A DNA stretch of 5,796 bases, from positions 1 to 5,796 of the forward strand of contig SKXH01000117.1 of the NCBI GenBank assembly GCA_007128495.1, in the 5' to 3' direction. Shown one piece after another: positions 1 through 5,512 of the stretch. Source of the stretch: Bacteroidota bacterium (GTDB lineage: Bacteria; Bacteroidota; Ignavibacteria; T3Sed10-11). How positions within the stretch are numbered: the first letter of the stretch is position 1; every line of letters starts with the position of its first letter. The translations under genes and the position numbers were made by a program. The notes below the pieces were generated by a model that worked only from the letters and a program-made list of their open reading frames with translations, searched no databases and was not told the origin of the DNA.

Positions 1-108
1 GGTGGTGTCAGTTAATATGCAATTTCACGGCATCAAGTGCAAGGAGGGGGGAAGAACCGCGCTTGCCTTTGCGTAACATCAGATAATAACAAAGAGCCGC
101 TTAACTAT
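1..108. other. Left-edge non-coding stretch, possible tail of an upstream gene
   Basis: No complete gene is visible here. Two forward frames are open from the window edge and close quickly, with stops at 74-76 and 84-86, so the 3' end of an upstream gene could lie here, but neither peptide is recognisable. On the minus strand a 24-codon frame opens with ATG at about position 80 and closes near position 7; it has no ribosome binding site and I do not call it. AGTTAAT at 10-16 is mirrored by ATTAACT at 114-120, which could reflect a folded 3' region, but the pairing in between is weak. Confidence 0.3.
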
Positions 109-137
109 TTGACATTAACTCAACGAATGCATACATT
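109..137 (+). promoter_or_regulatory. Sigma70-like promoter of the lipoprotein gene
   Basis: A perfect -35 hexamer TTGACA (109-114) is followed, after a 17-base spacer, by TACATT (132-137), which matches the TATAAT consensus at four of six positions. Transcription would start near 144 and leave a 5' leader of about 97 bases before the lipoprotein ATG. The -10 followed by G (TACATTG) also resembles the TAnnTTTG element of Bacteroidota promoters. The prediction rests on motif and spacing only. Confidence 0.55.
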
Positions 138-240
138 GTAGTTACAGACAGAGTGCTTATCGTTCCGGGATCATCAACACCCCCCAATAGCATTTCTATA
201 TTTATCAATAGTTATACATTTATATATGCAGGGAGGATTT

Positions 241-861
241 ATGAAACATGCAAATCAACTTTTTTTAAGTTTGATTGTCATCAGCGTTCTATTGATTGGT
301 TGCGACAGTGAACCAACAAACCCGGATGAAGCTGACCCAGATATAGGCGAAAACGGACCCACACCGGGTGAAGTAACCATCAGCATAAGCGGAGATGTTG
401 AAGATGAAAAAACCGGAACAGCTCTTTTTTCGGGCGCCGGAGTTGGCGGCAACGAACATAGCTGGGGAATTCTTATTGATGACTCTGACCCAGGTCCGCA
501 TACATACAACTTCCAATTACTTTTCACAGATTCAGATGAGGACCCCATAGACCAGCCCGAAGCCGGCACATATAATATCGGGAATCATGTGCATACAGAC
601 GATCCTGATTCTCCTGTTTTTTCCGGAGCATATGTAGACCTTGAAGCAGGAATTCCTTATATGTCATTGACAGAATTGTGCGGGGGTGAATATGCCCATA
701 CAGGTACACTTACCATCAACAGCGCAACCGAAGCGGTCATAACAGGCAGCTTTGAATTTGATGCCTTTTACTCCAACGCGGAAGACTGTGACGAAGGAAT
801 TATGTCTACGACAATTACCATAGCCGGTGAATTTGCGGCTGAGAATCCGTTTGCTCAATAA
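241..861 (+). CDS. Acidic cell-envelope lipoprotein, hypothetical
   Basis: This encodes a 206-residue lipoprotein of unknown function. The ATG at 241 is preferred over an in-frame ATG at 226 because GGGAGG lies just upstream and because translation then opens with a classical signal peptide: Lys2 and His3, a hydrophobic stretch at residues 7-19, and the lipobox LLIGC with Cys21 as the lipidation site. The mature protein begins with an acidic Pro/Asp/Glu-rich linker (about 22-44). The remaining domain looks beta-rich, with alternating Thr/Ile/Gly strands (VTISISG near 45-51, GTLTINS near 155-161, TTITIAGEF near 190-198). C147 and C183 are the only cysteines in the mature chain after Cys21 and could form a disulphide outside the cytoplasm. 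The fold recalls small Bacteroidota lipoproteins whose C-terminal strands end in a GTLTI...GSFEF pattern, but I cannot name a family. It stands alone, with its own promoter upstream and a terminator-like hairpin downstream. Confidence 0.85.
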   Translation: MKHANQLFLSLIVISVLLIGCDSEPTNPDEADPDIGENGPTPGEVTISISGDVEDEKTGTALFSGAGVGGNEHSWGILIDDSDPGPHTYNFQLLFTDSDEDPIDQPEAGTYNIGNHVHTDDPDSPVFSGAYVDLEAGIPYMSLTELCGGEYAHTGTLTINSATEAVITGSFEFDAFYSNAEDCDEGIMSTTITIAGEFAAENPFAQ

Positions 862-878
862 TCTGTTCGTATGCCTTT

Positions 879-910
879 CTCACAAGTAAAATTTTAAGTG
901 AGTATTTTTT
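879..910 (+). terminator. Terminator-like hairpin after the lipoprotein gene
   Basis: CTCAC (879-883) pairs with GTGAG (898-902) around an A/T-rich interior that could add AAAA/TTTT pairs. It is followed by TATTTTTT, with the T run at 905-910. It lies 18 bases after the lipoprotein stop, the expected place for an intrinsic terminator. The stem is short with low G+C, so termination may be partial. Confidence 0.5.
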
Positions 911-1366
911 GAGTCTTTGGTAGCGGTCTAAAAAAAATCCAGTTTTATATTTTCTATTATGTATGTGATTACAAAGGTCCCATCCTGATGACAAATCACC
1001 GGGGGTGATTCTCCGGATGAGGGGTAGTCAGGATGGTCATATTTTTTAGTTCCGTACAGACGAATATCGACTCCATGCCGTGTGTTCGTCTGGTCTATTT
1101 TTCTATACAATCTCCCTTCCATTGTTATATTATACTTCCTTAAAACACATTTACAAAAAAGAATATCTATCCCCCAAATCTGTCAGCGTCCGGTGTTACA
1201 TACATTGTGTACAACCTCAGTAATCTTAAACAACATTCATCATCTAAAAAATAATTATTTCTTCCGGGAACTAATCTCTCCCTTCTGCGTCATCTAAGTA
1301 GAGTGCTTCATCACAACACAATTTACACACTATGCGCTATACTCACATTAACGGGAGGATACTGTT
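911..1366. other. 456-base gene-poor intergenic region
   Basis: No gene is called here with confidence. The left part (976-1103) folds into two hairpin systems described separately. The same segment holds a minus-strand open frame at 928-1122 (64 codons, ATG, with AAGGAAG about 13 bases upstream). Its composition is not absurd for a protein, but it matches nothing I know and sits over the hairpins, so I leave it uncalled. The right part (1104-1366) is A/T-rich. It contains CATACATTGT at 1199-1208, identical to the -10 region of the promoter at 109-137, but without a good -35 at standard spacing, and TATACT hexamers at 1131-1136 and 1338-1343, also without clear -35 partners. The methyltransferase promoter is therefore probably in this region but cannot be placed. 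Confidence 0.5.
976..1103 (+). other. Structured RNA candidate: two consecutive hairpins with T runs
   Basis: CCATCCTGA (980-988) pairs perfectly with TCAGGATGG (1028-1036). It encloses a second perfect hairpin, AATCACC (994-1000) with GGTGATT (1004-1010) and a GGG loop. A T run follows at 1042-1047. A second hairpin pairs CAGACGAA (1057-1064) with TTCGTCTG (1085-1092) and is followed by a T run at 1098-1102. Both T runs sit on the plus-strand 3' side, about five bases after the stem, which favours a plus-strand transcript. An alternative stem, CCCATCC (979-985) with GGATG-a-GGG (1015-1023), would compete with the outer 9-bp stem. I recognise no known riboswitch or ncRNA family. It could be a terminator or attenuator cluster, a small RNA, or chance structure. 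Confidence 0.35.
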
Positions 1367-1369
1367 ATG
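1353..1369 (+). promoter_or_regulatory. Upstream ribosome binding site and alternative start of the methyltransferase
   Basis: GGGAGG (1353-1358) lies eight bases before an ATG at 1367 that is in frame with the methyltransferase, with no stop between. Use of this start would add 57 residues, including a hydrophobic stretch (LLCGLVTLLFFPVQLLI, about residues 8-24) like a signal peptide or membrane anchor. A second, stronger site precedes the ATG at 1538. The upstream site may give a longer isoform, a translated leader, or nothing. Confidence 0.4.
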
Positions 1370-1525
1370 AGACCCCAGAATATATCGCTTCTTTGTGGAC
1401 TCGTCACATTACTATTCTTTCCAGTCCAACTACTTATACAAGCACCGGACAACGTACTTTCATACCGGAATATAATCGAGTCGTTTGAAAATTGTATACC
1501 TAAAAACAATCAAGTTGAAACAAAA

Positions 1526-1540
1526 AAGGAGGATACCATG
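1526..1540 (+). promoter_or_regulatory. Strong ribosome binding site fixing the methyltransferase start
   Basis: AAGGAGG (1526-1532) stands five bases before the ATG at 1538. It is one of the best Shine-Dalgarno matches in the window. It supports the short, cytoplasmic form of the methyltransferase rather than the extended form from 1367. Confidence 0.7.
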
Positions 1541-2326
1541 GTTGCAACAACTATTCAACAGCAAGTTGATACCGCAGATCTCGAACAAAAAGTTAAGACG
1601 ATGTATCGCGACGTCGCGCTCGAGCCGGAGAAAGAATACCATTTCGAGATGGGACGACCGCTGGCTGAAAAACTGGGTTACAATCCGGACGATCTTGATC
1701 ATATTCCCGCTGCATCGATTGAGTCGTTCGCCGGTGTCGGGTACTTCTTCGATCTTGCCGGCATCAAAGAGGGCGAGAAGATACTCGATCTCGGAAGCGG
1801 CTCGGGCATGGATGCGTTTATTGCCGCACTGAAAACGGGACGCCCGGGTTACGTCACCGGTATCGATATGACCGATGAACAGCTTGAAAAGGCGAACCGG
1901 TTAGTGGAAGATTTTAATCTCAATAACATTACGTTTGTGAAAGGTAAAATAGAACAGCTTGATTTCGAGGATGCAACGTTCGATGTAGTTATCAGCAACG
2001 GTGTTATCAACCTTTGCCCCGATAAAGCAAAAGTATTTAATGAGATTGCCCGTGTCTTAAAACCCGAAACAGGGAGATTGGCACTGGCCGATATCGTAAG
2101 TAGGGAACAATTACCCGAAAATATTGTTTGTAACTCCACATTGTGGGCATCGTGTATCGGCGGCGCAGCACAGGAGGATAATTACAAAATACTGATTGAA
2201 AAACCCGGCATGCAAGTTATCAATATCAAACGAAACACGAAATATGAATTCATATCAAAATCTGCCCGCGGGGCATCGGATAAGTATGGAGTAAAGAGTA
2301 TTTCTTTGGTTGCACAACGTCTTTAG
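1538..2326 (+). CDS. Class I SAM-dependent methyltransferase, ArsM-related
   Basis: This is a 262-residue cytoplasmic methyltransferase that would transfer a methyl group from S-adenosylmethionine to an unidentified acceptor. The SAM-binding motif I is ILDLGSGSG (residues 82-90), followed by the acidic end of strand beta2 (GID, 108-110), FDVVISNGVINL (148-159) and the ARVLKP helix region (171-176). The SNxVxNL signature, the CIGGA segment (206-210) and the length place it near the arsenite methyltransferase (ArsM) group. However, ArsM enzymes bind As(III) through several conserved cysteines. Here the Cys of the SNC motif is Gly155, no cysteine lies before residue 160, and only C206 matches an ArsM position (C160 and C198 are others). 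Arsenic methylation is therefore doubtful, and the general label is safer. An in-frame start at 1367 would add a hydrophobic leader, which makes little sense for a SAM enzyme. The cupin gene begins 66 bases downstream, with no terminator between them, so the two are probably co-transcribed. Confidence 0.85.
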   Translation: MVATTIQQQVDTADLEQKVKTMYRDVALEPEKEYHFEMGRPLAEKLGYNPDDLDHIPAASIESFAGVGYFFDLAGIKEGEKILDLGSGSGMDAFIAALKTGRPGYVTGIDMTDEQLEKANRLVEDFNLNNITFVKGKIEQLDFEDATFDVVISNGVINLCPDKAKVFNEIARVLKPETGRLALADIVSREQLPENIVCNSTLWASCIGGAAQEDNYKILIEKPGMQVINIKRNTKYEFISKSARGASDKYGVKSISLVAQRL

Positions 2327-2380
2327 AAACAACGAAGTTCATAACCAACAAGGTACATATTTAAAACCATTCATATACAA

Positions 2381-2395
2381 GAGGAGGTTATTATG
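2381..2395 (+). promoter_or_regulatory. Ribosome binding site of the cupin gene
   Basis: GAGGAGG (2381-2387) is followed by a five-base spacer and the ATG at 2393. The 66-base gap after the methyltransferase stop contains no hairpin or clear promoter, which supports read-through from the upstream gene. Confidence 0.65.
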
Positions 2396-2881
2396 AAAAC
2401 CAGAATTCTTTTTTCAGCACTGCTTATCGTTGCAGTTCTATTCGGTGTGCAAAGTTTCGTGCTGCACGATCACGGGGATTCAGAACACATTATGATAAAC
2501 CCCGAAGAGATGGAATGGAGAGACGGCCCGGCTTCACTTGAAGAGGGTGCACAATTCACACTGATCGAAGGCGACTGGACACAGGAAGGTCCCTTCACTG
2601 CACGGCTGAAATTACCGGCCGGCTTCAGGATCGCACCGCACACCCATCCGGCCATCGAGCACGTCACGGTGATCAAAGGATCGTTCCATATGGGAACCGG
2701 AACGACGTTCAACAAAGATAAAGCAATGAAGTTAAAAGTCGGCGGGTTTGCGGTGATGCCTATCGATTATGCTCATTATGCATTCACAACCGAGGAAACG
2801 ATCATCCAATTACATGGAATAGGTCCGTGGGGAATTAATTATGTGAATGAAGAAGATGATCCGCGGTTGGCGGAAAAGTAG
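2393..2881 (+). CDS. Exported cupin-domain protein
   Basis: This is a 162-residue single-domain cupin with an N-terminal signal peptide: Lys2 and Arg4, hydrophobic 5-19, and a probable cleavage site after VQS at residue 21. It would therefore act in the periplasm or outside the cell. Cupin motif 1 is complete and canonical, G77-x5-H83-x-H85-x3-E89-x6-G96. Motif 2 is partly kept (G117-x5-P123 with H128). H83, H85, E89 and H128 form the expected metal site. The tail HGIGPWGINYVNEEDDPR (141-158) is typical of a widespread group of small secreted cupins that lack an assigned reaction. The substrate is unknown; a metal-dependent dioxygenase, isomerase or binding role is possible. It probably forms a two-gene unit with the methyltransferase upstream and ends just before a perfect inverted repeat. 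Confidence 0.85.
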   Translation: MKTRILFSALLIVAVLFGVQSFVLHDHGDSEHIMINPEEMEWRDGPASLEEGAQFTLIEGDWTQEGPFTARLKLPAGFRIAPHTHPAIEHVTVIKGSFHMGTGTTFNKDKAMKLKVGGFAVMPIDYAHYAFTTEETIIQLHGIGPWGINYVNEEDDPRLAEK

Positions 2882-2898
2882 TCAATCAACTTTATATA

Positions 2899-2931
2899 AG
2901 ACCTGACAGGTTTCACAAACCTGTCAGGTCT
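2899..2931. repeat. Perfect 15-bp inverted repeat between convergent genes, possible terminator
   Basis: AGACCTGACAGGTTT (2899-2913) is followed by the three-base loop CAC and its exact reverse complement (2917-2931). It begins 17 bases after the cupin stop and ends 49 bases before the stop of the convergent peptidase gene, so it could end transcripts from both sides. Neither flank has a T tract in the needed direction, which is unusual for an intrinsic terminator. Palindromes built on a CCTGACAGG core are, to my recollection, repeated between genes in many bacterial genomes, so this may be a dispersed intergenic repeat. Confidence 0.75.
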
Positions 2932-2980
2932 GAAAATATACATTCACCAATATACAATAACCAATAATAAATATTAAATT

Positions 2981-3973
2981 TCACTCATCCCCGTACAACT
3001 TCACCACAATCTCACCGTCATCGAGTATATACCCCCGGTGCATGCCACCTGTCGTAAACGGCATTGCTACATTACCATGTTTATCAATCGAAATGATGCC
3101 GCCGTGGCCGCCGAGATCAGGCAGTTTCTCCATAACGACCCGGTGCGCAGCATCGTGAAGCGACATACCTTTGTATTCCATCTTTGCCGAGATATCATAG
3201 GTCACAACCGAGCGTATAAAATACTCGCCGTGTCCGGTTGCCGATACGGCACACGTTTTATTATTCGCATACGTACCCGCTCCGATAACCGGGGAGTCTC
3301 CGATGCGACCGAAACGTTTGTTCGTCATTCCTCCCGTCGATGTACCGGCAGCGAGATTTCCGTTTTTATCGAGTGCCGCCGCACCGACCGTACCGCCGCT
3401 CTCCTCTGCAGCTTCCCGCTCCTGCCGTCTCTGTAAAGTGCGCCATCGACGTTCGGTAAAGAAATAATCTTCCGGTACCGTTTCGATGCCGTGCTGTTCG
3501 CCGAACACTTCCGCACCCTCCCGGGCAAACATCACGTGGCGCGATTCGTCCATCACCAGACGGGCAAGCGTGATAGGATTTTTTACTCGTGTTACGCCCG
3601 CAACCGCACCGGCATTCAGTGTGCTGCCGTCCATAATGGAAGCGTCAAGCTCATTCTTGCCCTCAGCCGTAAAGACCGCTCCCCGTCCCGCATTGAACAA
3701 TGAATCGTCTTCCATTATGGTAATAGCTGCTTCCACTGCATCCACACTGCTACCGCCGTTTCTCAGGATTTCATAGCCAGCCCGCAACGCTTCCGATAAA
3801 GCTTCGCGATATGCAGCATCCTGTTCCGGAGTATAACCATCCCGGCTTATTCCACCCGCGCCGCCGTGAACTACAATACCAAACTCAGATTTCTGTTCAT
3901 CCCCTTCACCTCCATACATACCGGATGCCGGTAATAAAACCAAAGCGAGCAATATTATGAATAGTTTTCCCAT
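2981..3973 (-). CDS. Exported isoaspartyl peptidase/L-asparaginase (Ntn-hydrolase)
   Basis: This is a 330-residue precursor of the plant-type asparaginase (T2) family, which hydrolyses isoaspartyl dipeptides and L-asparagine. The ATG at 3973 is chosen because AAAAGGA (3980-3986 on this strand) precedes it at good spacing; an in-frame GTG at 3997 has no such site. Residues 4-17 form a signal peptide core, with likely cleavage near ASG, so the enzyme works outside the cytoplasm. HGGAGG (36-41) and NAGRGAVFTAEG (94-105) are family signatures, and ELDASIMDGS follows. Autocleavage is expected before Thr195 in GGTVGAAALD (193-202), giving an alpha subunit of about 170 residues and a beta subunit of 136. 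Thr195, Thr213, Arg223, Asp226, Thr246 and Gly247 line up with the E. coli IaaA active-site set at a constant offset, so the enzyme should be active. E. coli IaaA is normally considered cytoplasmic, so the leader is notable. Its upstream region is shared with the divergent propeller gene. Confidence 0.92.
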   Translation of the reverse strand: MGKLFIILLALVLLPASGMYGGEGDEQKSEFGIVVHGGAGGISRDGYTPEQDAAYREALSEALRAGYEILRNGGSSVDAVEAAITIMEDDSLFNAGRGAVFTAEGKNELDASIMDGSTLNAGAVAGVTRVKNPITLARLVMDESRHVMFAREGAEVFGEQHGIETVPEDYFFTERRWRTLQRRQEREAAEESGGTVGAAALDKNGNLAAGTSTGGMTNKRFGRIGDSPVIGAGTYANNKTCAVSATGHGEYFIRSVVTYDISAKMEYKGMSLHDAAHRVVMEKLPDLGGHGGIISIDKHGNVAMPFTTGGMHRGYILDDGEIVVKLYGDE

Positions 3974-4142
3974 TGTTATTCCTTTTATACATTTCACAGG
4001 TTTTTTTCGTGTAATTTAAAATATCTATAAAGTATCAATTACTTGACTGAACATCAAGCAAAACGTTGGAACTTCTGTAATTACTGAACGGTTGCCAATA
4101 TTATAAAAGTAAACATACACTATATTAAACGGTAAAGTGAAT
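3974..4142. promoter_or_regulatory. Divergent promoter region
   Basis: This 169-base gap separates divergent genes and must hold promoters for both. On the plus strand TTGCCA (4092-4097) and TACACT (4116-4121) stand 18 bases apart and would start transcription about 15 bases before the propeller gene. On the minus strand TTGATG and TACTTT, spaced 17 bases apart within about 4020-4060, are a weak candidate for the peptidase gene. No clear operator repeat is visible. Confidence 0.4.
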
Positions 4143-5489
4143 ATGAAATACACACTGATCGCCGGAACGATAATAGCACTCATTATAGCAGGAACGGTGC
4201 TTCTCACCAAATCAAATTCACAAACCGTATCGAATCTATCCAACGATTACTGGCATGAAAGAATCGAAATCGCATCGGGCGATGGCTATCAGGGTCCGTG
4301 GATGATGAACGACTCGGACTTCCGCTACGTCGATGCGCCATCGGGCGACATCAACGATAACAACTATATCGGAGTCACGTGGGTGGATCAAGCTCAAAAA
4401 AATGTACTGTTTCAGATGTTCGAACCCGGCGGCGAAGCGCGTTTCGATGAGCCGGTGAACGTTTCCCGGAGTCCCGATATTTTTTCGTGGTTACCGCGGG
4501 TCGTTATTTCCGGAGGAAATGCAAACGAAGTTTATATCCTCTGGCAGGAGATCAAATTCACCGGCGGCTCACACGGCGGCGAGATCTTCTTTTCACGTTC
4601 GACCGACGGCGGCAGCTCGTTCAGCGAGCCCATCAATCTCTCCAATACGCCGGCAGGTGCTGCAAAGGGACGCCTCAGTGCCCGGTACTGGGATAACGGT
4701 AGTCTCGATATTATCAAGGATGATGAAGGAATTTTATATGTCGCGTGGACGGAGTACGAAGGCCGGCTCTGGTTCAGCCGCTCAACCGACGGAGGTGAAA
4801 CGTTCTCCGGGCCGCTCCATGTCGATGGAGACAATGAACTCCCTGCACGTGGCCCGTCATTAGCGGTTAACAACAACGGTGATGTGTTTATTGCGTGGAC
4901 TGTCGGTGAAGATAGCGAAGCAGATATTCGATTAGTAAAATCGGATGACGGTGGTGAATCATTTAACGAAACACAAATCGTTTTTGAAAGCCACGGACAC
5001 TCGGATGCACCGAAAATAAAATTTGATAACGACGGTACACTTCACCTCACCTATGCCGAAAGTCCTGCCGGTCCGTTTCAGCGGTATCAGATACGCTACT
5101 CCCGATCATTTGATAACGGCGAAACGTTTGAGGGTTCCCGTGAAATTGCAAGTCCGCAACAAAACGATTACGACTCGGAGCATTTCCCATCATTAAGTAT
5201 CGACGGACAGAATAACGTCTATCTCCTCTGGGAATTGTATCCCGACCGGCAGCAACGGTCACTCGGTCTCGGCTTCACCTATTCGACAGATGCCGGTGAA
5301 ACATTCGCATCGCCCACGGTAGTACCCGGAACCGACGATAGCGACCTCGGTATAAACGGAAGTTTGCAAGGATTGCTTATGCGGAAACTTGCAGTGAACA
5401 ATAACGGCAAATTGGTGGTTGTAAATAATACATTCAGACAAAACCGCAGCAGTCATGTGTGGATGTACCGGGGAAGGGTTGATGGGTAA
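4143..5489 (+). CDS. Exported Asp-box (BNR) beta-propeller, sialidase-like fold
   Basis: This is a 448-residue protein with an N-terminal hydrophobic segment (about residues 5-22) that is a signal peptide or a membrane anchor; no clear cleavage site follows it. The rest is built from Asp-box repeats, S-x-D-x-G-x-x-F: SRSTDGGSSF (151-160), SRSTDGGETF (212-221), VKSDDGGESF (265-274), SRSFDNGETF (320-329) and TYSTDAGETF (379-388), plus a degenerate copy near 92-101. Spacings are 59, 61, 53, 55 and 59 residues, which fits a six-bladed propeller. Each box follows a strand with a recurring pattern such as VAWTE or LLWEL. Sialidases share this fold, but the RIP motif and a convincing Arg triad are not obvious, so enzymatic activity is unproven; sugar or protein binding is equally possible. 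The ATG at 4143 is chosen over a GTG at 4137. The ATPase gene begins 23 bases downstream and may be co-transcribed. Confidence 0.85.
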   Translation: MKYTLIAGTIIALIIAGTVLLTKSNSQTVSNLSNDYWHERIEIASGDGYQGPWMMNDSDFRYVDAPSGDINDNNYIGVTWVDQAQKNVLFQMFEPGGEARFDEPVNVSRSPDIFSWLPRVVISGGNANEVYILWQEIKFTGGSHGGEIFFSRSTDGGSSFSEPINLSNTPAGAAKGRLSARYWDNGSLDIIKDDEGILYVAWTEYEGRLWFSRSTDGGETFSGPLHVDGDNELPARGPSLAVNNNGDVFIAWTVGEDSEADIRLVKSDDGGESFNETQIVFESHGHSDAPKIKFDNDGTLHLTYAESPAGPFQRYQIRYSRSFDNGETFEGSREIASPQQNDYDSEHFPSLSIDGQNNVYLLWELYPDRQQRSLGLGFTYSTDAGETFASPTVVPGTDDSDLGINGSLQGLLMRKLAVNNNGKLVVVNNTFRQNRSSHVWMYRGRVDG

Positions 5490-5512
5490 TATGTTATATA
5501 CGTTAAACCAAA

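Noticed and set aside
1..120. Possible integron attC-like or transposon-end fold, suggested by AGTTAAT/ATTAACT and GCAAG/CTTGC pairs
   Set aside because: The core RYYYAAC/GTTRRRY pair is not present in the right arrangement, and no integrase or transposase gene is nearby.
226..240. Earlier in-frame ATG for the lipoprotein
   Set aside because: It would place the Shine-Dalgarno GGAGG inside the coding region, and the signal peptide is already well formed from 241.
1303..1488. Forward open frame from a GTG with a hydrophobic start
   Set aside because: It overlaps the upstream start region in another frame, lacks a ribosome binding site and shows no family features.
3038..3776. Several plus-strand open frames opposite the peptidase gene
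   Set aside because: They are shadows of the conserved minus-strand gene, with Arg/Ser/Cys-rich composition and no ribosome binding sites.
3973..3997. GTG at 3997 as start of the peptidase
   Set aside because: No Shine-Dalgarno site precedes it, whereas AAAAGGA precedes the ATG at 3973 and gives a cleaner signal peptide.
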